This document shows positions 21,820-33,281 of a DNA stretch of 64,000 nucleotides, one piece after another (positions within the stretch are counted from its first letter, which is position 1; each line of letters begins with the position of its first letter). The translations under genes were made by a program, and so were the position numbers. The DNA lies in assembly GCF_025399195.1 (NCBI RefSeq), contig NW_026252104.1, forward strand, positions 281,469-345,468. The letters run 5' to 3'. The stretch is from Umbelopsis ramanniana AG (Eukaryota > Mucoromycota > Umbelopsidomycetes > Umbelopsidales > Umbelopsidaceae). The notes under the pieces are model-generated. The model had not been told where the DNA came from, did no database searches, and worked only from the letters and a program-made list of their open reading frames with translations.

Positions 21820-23828
21820 TTACCGAGCGCTAAAGGCAACATTGTCTTGTGACCTCCATGTTTCCCGAAGTTGCTGTTGTTGCAGGTATAAAGCTTTTTC
21901 TTGGTTACTTCGACCAAGGTGAACCAGCTGCTCGTATGGCTTGCGTGGTGGAGGGAATGGGCCATCAGTAATGAAAGAGAAGGCATCAGCCAAAGCCTTG
22001 CCGAGGAGAACCAGCGACTTTCTGTTTCTCCTCTTCCGCTTTTGCTCGATCTCGGTGGGCTCTTGGGTAGTTGGTACCTCACTACTCTCGACGCTCATCG
22101 CATTATGCATAGCGTCCGAAGGCATTGATAGCCTTGACCGGACACTGGTATTAGGGGAATCCTCTAACATGATTTCCTGATGTAGTGGCGATGAACGAGT
22201 CTCCATCAGTTTTCCAGGTCTGTTTGATGGTGAGTTTATGTTCTGGCTCAAAGCGTATTGTTGACGCTTCTCAGCTATGGCCTCCATGAGTGCGTCTCGG
22301 GTGTCTTTGACAGTGAGTGGAGGGGCCGGTGAGGTCGTCCTTTTAGCTACAAGCTGCTTGGGTGGCGGTGATGGTATAGCTGTGTCGAAAAGAGACTCAG
22401 GAGGAGTCTTTTCTTTGGGAATTATTTGGTACGGCTTGAGCCACGGATGGAAGATGATTAAATCAAGTGATGCTCTCGTCAGATCGGGCGCTAACAGGCG
22501 TCTCAGTAAATCCTTGACATCTATTGCAAATACCGTCAGTTGTTTGAATGTGAAACATGCTATGCACCCCCCCGCGCACCACCCGATACATACTGTCTGA
22601 ATACTCGTCCGGTATCGTGAAATCAGCTGTCAACATTTTTCGGAACAACTGTTTGTCGTTAGGAGCTGAGAAAGGATATCGTCCTATCAGCATTTTGAAC
22701 AAAGATATGCCGAGAACCCAAACATCAACTTGATTGCTGATGTATTTTCGGTGAGATATGATCTAAGTGGAATGGTGTTAGCAATGTCAAAATGCGTAGG
22801 GGGAGGGCGGAACAGATAGGGAGGTTTGCTTACCTCTGGGGCAATATATTGTACATTGCTGAACGAGGCAATAACATGAGTATTTTGGATCATTTTTACT
22901 ATCGCAAAGCATCTCCATCGATCCTGATGGCACTTACCCTTGGAATCGTCTATATTCTCCTTCATCGTCCTCGTCAAACTTGAATTTAACCCATTCAACG
23001 TTGTCTTCTTGATTGAACAAAACCTCCATTTCTCGCGGAGGTCTTTGCAAATTTTGCTGCTTTCTAGCATATGGCGGGTTATCCAAAATAGCTGATGAAG
23101 TAGCATCCACATGACCGAGCAATTCGATTTGCTCTTGCTGCTGCTGGAACTTGTATGCAGCATGCAGCATTTTGGCAAATTTTCGTTTGCATTCCTTTTC
23201 GTTACCTATGAGTACAGGTTTGAATTGGGGCTCTAGTGATTTCTTTGGTGAGGTTGAAGATGGCGAAACAGGACTGGTTGTTGTAGTAGTGGTGCTATCT
23301 TCCGTCTCGGGAAGAATATCATCATCCTCCAGATCATCGGAATGGACTTCATCTTCTTCAGGGATAGTATACAGAAAATCCTCAATCGAGCCTGTAGAAG
23401 CTCTCTGTCGCGTAGTTGGCGGTGGGCGCTATTTTCATGTAGGGGAAAAAAAAAGGCGGGTTAGTGGAAGGCAACTCTACCCAACTTGTCAGATTTTTAA
23501 AGGGGTTACTTACTTTAAACAGGTCACTCATATCTGCTGGCAAGTTCTGTACAACTTTGACAGCATGAGAAAAGCCAACTCGTCTGGATGCACTAACCGC
23601 TGGTAATGGAGGTTCCATAGGAGACAAATTTCGCCAATCTCGGTTGGATGAAACGATACGAGAGTGATCTTTGACTGAACTTGCTTCTGCAATATGCCTG
23701 AAGAAGGCCTGCCTTCGACTTTTACGATTGGGCTTTTCAGATGATGACTCCTCATGTTGTGAACGATGGCTGATTTGTTTTGCAAAATTGGTCAACGCGT
23801 GCACTGGACGTTGAAAAAAATTAGGCAT
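21820..23828 (-). CDS. Protein with a kinase C-lobe only (putative pseudokinase)
   Basis: Exons: 23828-23514, 23428-22938, 22858-22834, 22762-22594, 22520-21820; 566 residues, all junctions in frame. Residues 1-268 are disordered and rich in Ser, Pro, Glu and Thr with a Gln run (FQQQQEQIELL). From about 269 the protein enters a kinase fold at the end of the activation segment: GNVQYIAPE, then VDVWVLGISLFKMLIGRYPF, DKQLFRKML, VKDLLRRLLAPD and a HPWLKP close near 385. No glycine loop, VAIK lysine, HRD or DFG motif precedes it, and no room for the N-lobe exists in the introns (about 70-100 bases). The C-terminal 180 residues are polar with a basic run (EQKRKRRNRKS). The C-lobe looks most like CAMK-group or Tribbles-type kinases. 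It cannot be an active kinase as read; a scaffold role is inference. Confidence 0.75.
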
Positions 23829-24602
23829 ACTATATCATGAAAAAGGAGAGACTATATAGTGGAGGGGCAACGTATCAAGCCGCAAATGATGAAGATGAAG
23901 AAGAAGAAACAGAAGTGAGTGGTTGGTGCTCTTCAGTCAACGAGCGCTACCAGTGCTACGGCGAGCAAGAAGGTAGAGAAGAAAGGAAGAAAAGCTGGGT
24001 GGGAAGGGGGGGGGGATTTCCCATCTTTACGCTGTTGTTGTGCGAGTCCGGACGACGGAGATGGTTTCCGAGTGTACAAGCATGTGCTACGAAGGCATTA
24101 ATTGAGCCTCAAGCAATAAGAAAAAAGGTGCCTTCACTGATATGCAGCCTTTTTCAGCCAAAACGTGCTGATGGTGCATCGAGAAGGGCTGCTTGAGATT
24201 TTCACTTGCGGATGACAAAGGTAACCAGCCAGCCGTACAGTTCAAGCCTTTGTGCGACATTTGATTTGGTGCATAGCACAAAAAGGATCTTTTTATATCG
24301 TCGTATTGGTGCCGATGCGGTGATCGTCAGCATGCGCGAATACCTAAGAAAAATCAGGGATCGAACGAACACCATACCTAACCCGAGACATTTTTGGGGG
24401 GATCAATGCGTTCACGTTGACAAGCTTCCCCCAAATGCCTGAACAAAACATCCGTTTTTTCACAGACAATGGCTTCATCCTTTCCATGCCGCGGTATATA
24501 GATTGTGTGTAGTATTTTTTTTTTCTATTCAGGTTTTGTAAAAACAATGAGCAATACAAAAAGTTATATTTGAGTAATCAAAGCAAAATGCTTTCGATTT
24601 TT
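23829..24602. other. Intergenic
   Basis: About 0.77 kb upstream of the kinase C-lobe gene and downstream of the cytochrome bc1 subunit gene. It contains a G run at 24006-24014 and GA-rich tracts. A plus-strand open frame (23837-24196) is GA-rich and has no domain. No gene is supported. Confidence 0.5.
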
Positions 24603-25020
24603 TTAGTGACCAGCAGCTTCAGCATGACCAGCCTTGGAAAGAAGGTACTCGTGGCGAGCGGTAGCCCAGGTGTAGATTCCGTAACCGATACCGAAGGCGA
24701 CACCAATGTAGGGAATTTGAGCAGAGACTCTGCGAGAGGTGTTGAAGATCATGGCGCGAGAAACACCGGCGAAAGGCTTTTGTTCGAAGGGTGAAAGGGC
24801 GTAAGTAGTGATACCCTGATAGAGAGAACATTGGTGATTAGTACAACGATTTGAGGGTCATGACCAATTGCACATGAAATGCTTGCTCACCTTTTGCTTG
24901 GGACCACCCATGTTACCCCACCAGCCTATGTAGAGCAAAATCAGTTAATAAACACAATGCGAGAGCTCTTCATAGTTGATATATGTCGAAGGACGTACCC
25001 ATATATCCGTGACCACCCAT
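24603..25020 (-). CDS. QCR8: Cytochrome bc1 complex subunit 8
   Basis: Small ubiquinol-binding-site-proximal subunit of mitochondrial complex III. Exons: 25020-24999, 24925-24891 and 24815-24603; 89 residues. The spliced start reads MGGHGYMGWWGNMGGPKQKG, matching yeast Qcr8 (MGWWGHMGGPKQKGIT), and continues with YALSPFEQKPFAG. A single membrane segment (IPYIGVAFGIGYGIYTWA) is followed by HEYLLSKAGH, close to the yeast end EFLYSKAGRE. Each of the first two exons is under 40 bases, so the gene is visible only after splicing. Confidence 0.95.
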
Positions 25021-26626
25021 TATATGATACAATCTGTTAGTTGAGAGTTTATAGAGAGTGTTTGATGTTTGGAGACGGCTGGTGTAAATACACCTTTGGC
25101 GACGTCATCAAATTTTGGACGTGGGCTGTGATTGGGTGGGCCACTGTCGCTTTATCCCAGCACTGAGAAATCTTTTTTTCTTGTTAGAGCAAAGAGAGAA
25201 AGAAAATGAGGTTCATACTTTTAAATAATTAGGGGCCAATCTGCCTTCAAAATGTTTAATGGCTTTCAATGTACCTTATCTGCTCTCACTTCCTATAGGC
25301 TATCTCAGAATTTACGACAGTGAACAAAGGATTGTGAGACCTGAGAACAACTCGGTGGATTATGATATGTATTGTATGGCATGGCTGCGATTAGCCTGTA
25401 TGCAAAACGATGCTCTGGAGCTTTTCATAAGAAGTAAAAAATAGAAAACGATTGAAGCAAGCAACTAAATGTGGTAAATAGCCCATTCCATAAGCCTTAT
25501 TCAGCGGTCTACTGCATTGTAGGTTATTCATAATATCATGCCGATTACAAGGCGAATAAATCAAATCCAGATATCATGCAGGCATATATATTTTTAATCC
25601 CAAAGAATATTATGCCAAGTCGAACACACTCATGTAATTTTAGAAAAAGCTCCAATTGTCCCTATGCCGAAAGACTTGATGATCAGGGATACTGATAGGA
25701 GCGTGGCGACAGAGAACTACTTCTACTCATCAAAAAGTGCACAGCCCACTCTACCCATTGTATCATCTTTGTTCTATTTTACTTAATGTCACAACACATT
25801 TGTATGCTGAGCCCAAACATCACAAAAAGTTTAATTTCTATGTGTTTGTTTGTTGACACATCTGAAAACGTCCATTACAGCATTGCTGGTATTTTGGGAT
25901 CGAATGCTGAAATCCAAGGTACCGCTAAAGCAAGATGCAGGGATTAAGGTATAATAAGCTGAGGTGATGTTTCAAGGCTAGGATTTCAATAACAATAGAA
26001 TGCATAGGGACAGCAGTCAGCCATCACGTTTTCCTTTATCTGGTGAATATGGCAAGAGGTGTTTTCTGAGCCCAAAGCAAACCACAGTTGAAAACATCAT
26101 TGTTTCATCATGGGGTTTTAGATGTAGTATGGCCGATCTTTTTTGATCTCTCTACCTTACCACACGGAGGTGTAATAGCAAGGGGATAAGTGAGTGTAGG
26201 TAGGTACGATTTTTACAGGCCGATCAAATTGGGTTTGGTGCGACGGGCCCGTTGCGGATAATGGCTTATCACTCAGTTCGGGCTCTCGCTCCAGGTAAGC
26301 CATTTCAACAGTTTTTTCCCGATCGACTAGTTACACTATCTTTCTTTACCTCTCTTCTTCGCAAAAAGCGCTTTTTATTAAGGTAACTAGCAAGTGTGCT
26401 GGATAGACAATGATAGGGAGATGGTGTGTGATGCTAGTTGCTCATAGCATCTACATTGAAGAGCCACCCCTTGATTAGTATGATATTGTTATTAAATGTC
26501 TCACAGCCTCCTCGTGCATTTCCCCCCTTCGATATTTTTATATCCAGGCACTCCAGCACTTTTTAATACCTGGAATCTCGACCTACTTTCTCCTCTCCTT
26601 CAATTCTTTACAATCAGAAAGCTGAA
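25021..26626. other. Gene-poor intergenic region
   Basis: 1.6 kb between two divergent genes (QCR8 and the transporter). The longest open frame (25259-25444, plus) is 61 codons with no domain. Base composition is AT-rich with short homopolymers. I see no tRNA, repeat or transposon end. Confidence 0.5.
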
Positions 26627-28055
26627 ATGACTGTTAGACTTTCATCTCTCGATGCCGGCTCAGTCTGGCTTACGCTCTACTTCATCCTCAACTTATCACT
26701 CACGCTATTCAACAAGGCTATTTTGAACGACTTTGGTTTTCCATGGACTTTGACCGCCATTCATACATTGTGTGGAGCTATAGGAAGTTATTCTCTTTAC
26801 CTTGCCGGAGTCTTCACCCCGGCCAAACTTGGCGACCATGAGAATATGGTCATGGTTTTGTTCTCGGTTCTCTATACTTTCAATATTGCTATCAGCAATG
26901 TTTCTCTGTAAGTTATTTGGGGAATTATTTTTCTTTTTGAAAGCCCCACTCTAACCCTATCCTCGTTCATAGCAAGTTGGTGTCTGTACCGGTACGCATC
27001 GATGTTGAAATATTTGTCTAATTTAAACGAACCCAGTAGCGCTAAACCTAACTAATTTTACAGTTCCATCAAGTGGTCCGAGCCATGACCCCCGCTTTCA
27101 CTATCGCGTTATCCATCATGTTTTTACAAAAGAGCTACTCTAAAATGGTTTACTTGTCACTTGTGCCGGTAGGGAAACTTGGTTTTAAAACAAGATCGTA
27201 GATATATGCGATAGCTCATCTGACATGTTGTTATTATTATGCTAGGTGGTTGCCGGCGTTGCATTTGCCACGCGTGGCGAATACGATTACACCTTTATCG
27301 GATTCCTTCTCACCGTACTTGGAACCATTCTCGCTGCTATCAAAACTATTGTCACCAACCGAGTTCAAGTCGGCAGACTCAAGCTACACCCATTGGACTT
27401 GCTACTCAGAATGAGTCCCTTAGCCTGTATTCAGACTATCATTTATGCTCAGCTGACTGGAGAGATGAGCGCCGTTCGGGAATTCGCCGCCGAAAACATG
27501 TCGACCAACATGCTTTTTGGCCTATTAGCAAACGGCGCCGTTGCTTTCTTGCTTAATGTTGTTAGTTTCACTGCCAACAAGAAGACCAGTGCCCTTACCA
27601 TGACAGTTGCTGGTAAGTGAACACATCAGATGCGAAATGTTTTGGGTTAAATATAGAAATAGCTCCCAAAAAAAAATCCCACTAATTCGAACCAACTTCA
27701 TTTTTTTTACTTGTTTTCAGGTAACGTAAAGCAAGTCTTGACCATTGTCCTTTCTGTTGTCATTTTCAACCTCCGTATCACTCCGCTAAACGGTGTTGGT
27801 ATTCTCTTGACATTGGCTGGAGGAGCTTGGTATACGTGAGTATTTTTCATTTTAGGCGATTCGGCTTTTTATAAATATATATCGTATTTTTCTTGGCAAT
27901 GACTTAATGTTTATCCGATACATAGGCATGTCGAGATGACCCAAAAGTCTAAGCAACAGTCTCCTGTACTGCCCACCACTATGACGAAACCCGAAGATGA
28001 AGCCTTATTAGATCTGGACTATAACGAGAAGAAGCACGAAGAGGATCAAAAATAA
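26627..28055 (+). CDS. Triose-phosphate/nucleotide-sugar transporter family protein
   Basis: Drug/metabolite-superfamily carrier of the TPT family, probably in Golgi or ER membrane. Exons: 26627-26907, 26973-26991 (19 bases), 27064-27168, 27246-27612, 27721-27835, 27926-28055; 338 residues. Spliced landmarks typical of the family are LFNKAILNDFGFPWTLTAIH, NVSLKLVSVPFHQVVRAMTP and NKKTSALTMTVAGNVKQVLT. Roughly ten hydrophobic segments are visible. The C-terminal tail is polar (EDEALLDLDYNEKKHEED) and faces the cytosol in this family. The substrate cannot be told. A TPT gene flanks the Mucorales sex locus, so orthology to that gene is worth testing, but the HMG gene here is 21 kb away. Confidence 0.9.
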
Positions 28056-28653
28056 AGGAAAAAAGACGCCGCCCGCAGGACAAGAAAGAACTGATCAAAA
28101 CAAAAATGAAACTCTCCATATTTTGCATCCGCCTTTCCTTGCCCAACCCCATATTAACTTGCAACCAGTTTCTTTCGTCTTTTTTTTCTTCCTGTGCGTT
28201 GTTGTCTTTTTTCCATTGACCTCAGAATCTCCCTTCCCACTATTTGCTCTTTCCTTGTTATACCCTCCCGATCTCAACCTCCAATCGAAAGAACGGAGCT
28301 ATGTAATTTTGTTTTTGCTTTGCTTAAGTAGGTTTGTGTTACAATCGTGTACAAGTTCCTTCCATGCCAAATAGACAATGGTTTTATAACATTCCACCCG
28401 CCTGCCTTTGCCATTTCAACATCTGTGGATTGAGAAGAGATAATATCTGTTACAGTGCAAAGATTTATTTAAAATGGAAAATAAGTGCGTCGATAGAATA
28501 CAAAATATGACAATGCGATTAATTGAGAGGTATTTTTCTTTCATTTAGTAGGAGTTGACTCCTTTTCTAGTAGGTCAGTTGTAACCTCTGAATTCTAGTT
28601 ATTTGACGAGGACATTTCGCAATAACCAAACGAAATATAAAGAAAAATGTGAT
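28056..28653. other. Intergenic between convergent genes
   Basis: About 0.6 kb joining the 3' ends of the transporter and the first ABC gene. T-rich and pyrimidine-rich on the plus strand from 28130 to 28270. No gene or RNA is supported. Confidence 0.5.
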
Positions 28654-31600
28654 TTAACGACGTGGCTTACGGAACAACCAGACGAAGAACACGAAGGCGA
28701 CGATGTTGAACAGGCAGAAAGCGCAAACAATGCCAAAGTCTCTCCAGCGGTTGTTGTAGTCCCATCCGATAGTTTGAGAGTAGAAGTCACTACCATCACT
28801 GTACTGACAAACCTTGCAGCTAGTGGTATCGTCGGGGTTGGCAACATAACCGGGAGCTGATTGGAAGTAAGGTGCAAGATATTGTCCGCAAGATTGGCCA
28901 GGTGGTGGGATGAGAGTGAACAAGTCATTCTCGTCACAAACAACCTTGACACCATATAGAGCATTGACGACTAGTCCTTCAATAGCGTAATGATATGGAT
29001 CTAAAGGAAGAACATTAGAATCGATGTTATCTGTAGTTTAAAACAAGATGGAAACTTAGCCTTACCTAGCCAATACATCCATGAACTCCAGAAGTGTGGC
29101 ATAGCAGATGGGGGCTGAACAATACCAGCGAACAAGATAAGGATGGAAGTAAAGAATGGATTGATGACAGCAGCCATGGTAGGAGTTGAGGAGAATGAAG
29201 CAATGGCGAAACCCAATGAGACAGCCAAAAACAAGAAGACGACAAACAAGATGTAGAAATAGCCAATACGTTCAGAGCCTGTGGGAAGTCCTGCGGTCCA
29301 GTAGAAACAGAACATGAAGATAGCGGCCAGGACAATGATGTAGGGGATTTCAACGAAAAGACAGGTCAACGCAAATGGACCCCAACTGTAATACTTGGAG
29401 GCATATTCACGACGGAACCATTGCCGTTCTTGCATGAAACGAGGTTGAGCCAGAATAATAAGGGAGTTAGACATGATAAGACTGGTGAAGACACAGAACA
29501 TTCGGTTTTGCATATCCGAAGCAGTGTTTCCAAGCTTCCAGAAAGAGAAACCAGAAATCAGACCACAGAAGCAAACATTGAAGAAACGACCAACGTTGTA
29601 CGTAGGGGATCTCCACCATGAGACGTTCATGCGCTTGTAAACCAACCAGAATTGACCCCAGAAATTCAAAGAGTAAGCCGAGACATGATGCTTAGCGTGT
29701 TGATCAACAGCTCCGTGGATGTCTTCCAATTCTTGTTCAATAGCCTTGGATTCAGGTGAATCAGCCCATACATCGGCCCAATCCTTGGTGGCTTTTCCAG
29801 CAGTACCAGCACCGACAACTTCAAGAATGTATTCAGCAGGATTAGCACTAGGGGAGCACTTGGGACCACCATGACCTTCGAAATATTGAATCATAGTTTG
29901 GGAATCAGCACCAATTTCACCGAAGTAAGCAGTACGTCCACCACGGACCAAAAGGAGCAAGTGGTCGAATTGTTCAAAGAGAGTAGCGGAAGGTTGATGG
30001 ATGGTACAGAGCACGGGCCAACCAGCATCGGCAAGCTTGCGAATGAAGCGGACAATGTTGTAGGAAGATTGAGCATCGAGACCAGAAGTGGGTTCATCCA
30101 AGAAAAGAAGCTTAGGCTTTCCAACCAATTCGACACCAATAGTAAGACGCTTGCGTTCTTCAACAGAGATACCAACACCAGATTCAATATCACCAATGAG
30201 AGCATCGGCAATCTTTTCCATTTCCATAAGCTTAAGAATTTGTTCGACATACGCATCCTTTTCAGCCTTTGGAACGTTAGCGGGTTGACGGAGATAAGCA
30301 GAGAATTTGAGAGCTTCACGAACGGTAGCATTAGGAGAATGCACGTCCATCTGTTCACAGTAGCCAGTAGTACGTTCAAAGTCAGGACCGAGGGTTTCAC
30401 CATTGATGTAAATGCGTCCATCAATCTTTCCGATGGTCTTGCGCTTGGCCAAGACGTCCAGAAGAGTAGTTTTACCAGCACCAGAAGATCCCATAAGGGC
30501 AGTCAAATGTCCAGGTTTGACAAAACCACCGATATCGTTCAAAAGCTGACGAGTTCCGCCCTTGACAGGGACAGTGTAGTTCATATGATGCCAAGAGAAA
30601 GTAGTACCATCGGCCACGTTCTGCATAGAGTCATCAACCGCTTCTTCTTGCTTAGTAGTGGCCTTTAGATCATCCTCTTCGGAAGCTTCAACAGGAGCTT
30701 TACCCTTCTTGTAGACCTTGGTAAGTGAGCCTTCCTTTACGAGATCAACATATTCCATAGCAAGAGCAGTCATAGCAGTAAACAAGACGAAGAAGCCAAT
30801 GACAGCGACAAAGTCGATCCAACGTTGCCATGTTTCGTAACCATAAGTAGCGGACAAGTAGTTATCACCCAAATCGTAGGTGTCACCAGGTTGAGCACCC
30901 TTGATGGTACAAGTACGGTATCTAGGGTCGTCATAACCAGGTCCGAAAGGAATGGAACTGCCGAAAGATTCGCAAGTATAATGCTGACCAGTCATTTCGT
31001 TCGAAATCAAAGCCTTGTAACCGTAAGCAATAGGGTTGATCCAGTAAATCCAGAAGAGCCAAGGATGCATGAGATTGTAAGGAATCTGGTAACCAGAGTA
31101 CACCAAGAATGCAATCAAGAAGATACTGGATAACTGAGAGGCAGTAAAGAAATTGGGCGAAACGGAACCGAAGAAGCGGAAAAATCCGTTCATACACATG
31201 TTGGTCACGATCAAGATGATCATGAAAGTGAAGTACTTTCCAGCAGTCAAATCCAAGCCAACCATGAAGTAGACACAAAGTTGAAAGATAATAACTTGAA
31301 TGACAGCGAGAGGGAAATCGGCAATAACCTGAGAGATGTAGAAAGCGGATGGATGATACAGTGCAAATGACTTGTGCTTTTCCAAGACACGGCGGCCTTG
31401 CATGAAAGTAGCCAATTCAGATTGAGCAATAAGAGCATTGAACAAGAGACAGAAGAAAAGAACACCACCACGAGAGAAAGCACCGACAGCAGTAAGCTGA
31501 AGTTGGTAAAAGACAGATGCCATAATAAGACCTTTGACAATGACACCACCATATCGAGAAATCAAGGATCCCTTATCACCTGTATGAAGAGAAGGTTTGG

Positions 31601-33281
31601 TTTATAATTAGGAATCATACCAAATATTGAAATGAAAGATAATCGAGTAATGGAAACTTACCCCAAATAAGCTGGAATTGACGGATGGTAAGAGCCTTGA
31701 CTTGCTGAATGTAAGTAGCGGTGTAAGGAGACTTGTGTGGAGCATGCTTCTGATGAGCTTCCTTCATAGCCACTCTGAAAACTTCAGCGGGATTTTCCTT
31801 TTCAATCTTGGCTTCGTAGTCAACTAATTCAGCTTCCATGTTCTTGAACAATTGAGACTCCTTGTATGCGCGCTCAAATTGAACTGAATTCTGAGGAACA
31901 TTTCTTTCTTGACCTGGAACAGTTTGACGTTCAAGCATGTTACAAAGACCAGTCAAAAAATCAGGAGTGGATTTGCGATCTGGGCAGTAGAAACCCATTT
32001 CTTGGAAGTAGGGTTTAGCCTGTGCCGTGGGACCGAAGTAGATGCAACGTCCTTCATCGAGAACCATGACCTTGTCAAACAAGTTGAAAATACTATCAGA
32101 TGCTTGATATAAAGTAGCAACGGTAGTCTTGTGTAGAATGTCGGTCATGATACGAAGAGATCGAACATAATCGAGAGCGGATGAGGCATCCAAACCGCGA
32201 GTGGAGCAATCCCAGCAGTTGATGGTGGAACGCGTGGTCATCTGTTCAGCAATGGAAAGACGTTTGCGTTCACCACCGGAAAGACCACGGACGAAAGCGT
32301 TACCGACCAATGTGTCCATTTGTTTAGTAAGACCAAGCATATTTCCTAGCATGTAAATAACCTTGTTGACGAATTCACTCTTGGATTCTGATGGCAAACG
32401 CTTTCCAGGAGCCTTGGTACGGAGAGCAAACTCAAGAGTTTGCTTGGTGGTCAAAGTAGGATAGTTGATATCCTCTTCTTCGTTGTAACAGACTTCACCT
32501 CTATAATGCTTGCCGAATTCCTTAGCTTCGATACCACCGTAGGTGATTTCGCCTTCGATGGAAGTAAAGGAGGCTCGCATGTTGGCGAGGACTCGAAGCA
32601 GAGTTGTGCATCCAGCACCGGGACGACCGAGAACGAGAAGCATTTCTCCATCCTTGCAGAAACCAGTGATATCGTTGAGAATGGTACGGTCAGTTCCTTG
32701 GTGTTTACCCCATTTCCAGAACTGTACGGTATCTGCTAACCAGCTGTGGACGGTTGCAATGTGTTTGGCGTCGGCTCCAAGACCCTAAATTAAAAGACAA
32801 AAAATGACGAAAGAAATTTTTTTTGGTTAAATGCGAAATTTTACCACGCCATATTGGCTGCGACAATGAAATGCAGCGGAAAACCTACCTTGACAGTCAA
32901 ATTTCGCCAGACCAAACCCAAGTTCTTGCGATTGATGCCAGCCTCTTCACTTTTAGTTTTGGCATCAGTCAAGTAGTCATTGAGATCAAAATCAGCAGCT
33001 CCTCCTTTCTCTCCTTGACTCATAGACATACGACGAGACTGTTGAGTCATTTCTCTTCGTAATTCTTCATAATCGTGAACCGCCGTTTCAATGTTGACAG
33101 CATTACCACGACGTTCTCCAAATCCTCCGCGTGTGTCTGTGCGAGAAAGATCTTCACCCATGGTAACGGAAGAATCTCTGTCTTGCTCAACATCGACTTC
33201 GCTAGAAGCGTCTGAATGTATTTGTTGCTGATTTAACCAAGGCTGTTCGCCTGGTGTGTGCTGCATGCTGTGGGCATCCAT
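28654..33281 (-). CDS. PDR-type ABC transporter, copy A
   Basis: Full-size ABCG/PDR efflux pump of 1458 residues, (NBD-TMD)x2, in the plasma membrane; relatives export azoles and other hydrophobic drugs. Exons: 33281-32889, 32784-31662, 31579-29066, 29000-28654. NBD1 has Walker A GRPGAGCTT (Cys for the usual Lys, about residue 184), signature RGLSGGERKRLS and Walker-B region NCWDCSTRGLDASSALDY. NBD2 has an intact Walker A GSSGAGKTT near 870, but its signature is SVEERKRLTIG, with LDEPTSGLDAQSS after it. This asymmetry is normal for fungal PDR pumps. The C-terminal loop has the family cysteines (GQSCGQY, SCKVCQY) and the protein ends WLFRKPRR. It is the tandem neighbour of copy B, same strand. 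The start at 33281 is the first true ATG, in a serine-rich N-terminus. Confidence 0.95.

Noticed and set aside
24350-24375. B-box-like GTTCGATCCC on the minus strand suggesting a tRNA
   Set aside because: No matching T-stem, no A-box at proper spacing and no cloverleaf could be drawn.
29871-30668. 265-codon plus-strand open frame
   Set aside because: Fully antisense to a well-conserved ABC nucleotide-binding domain; explained by codon bias.
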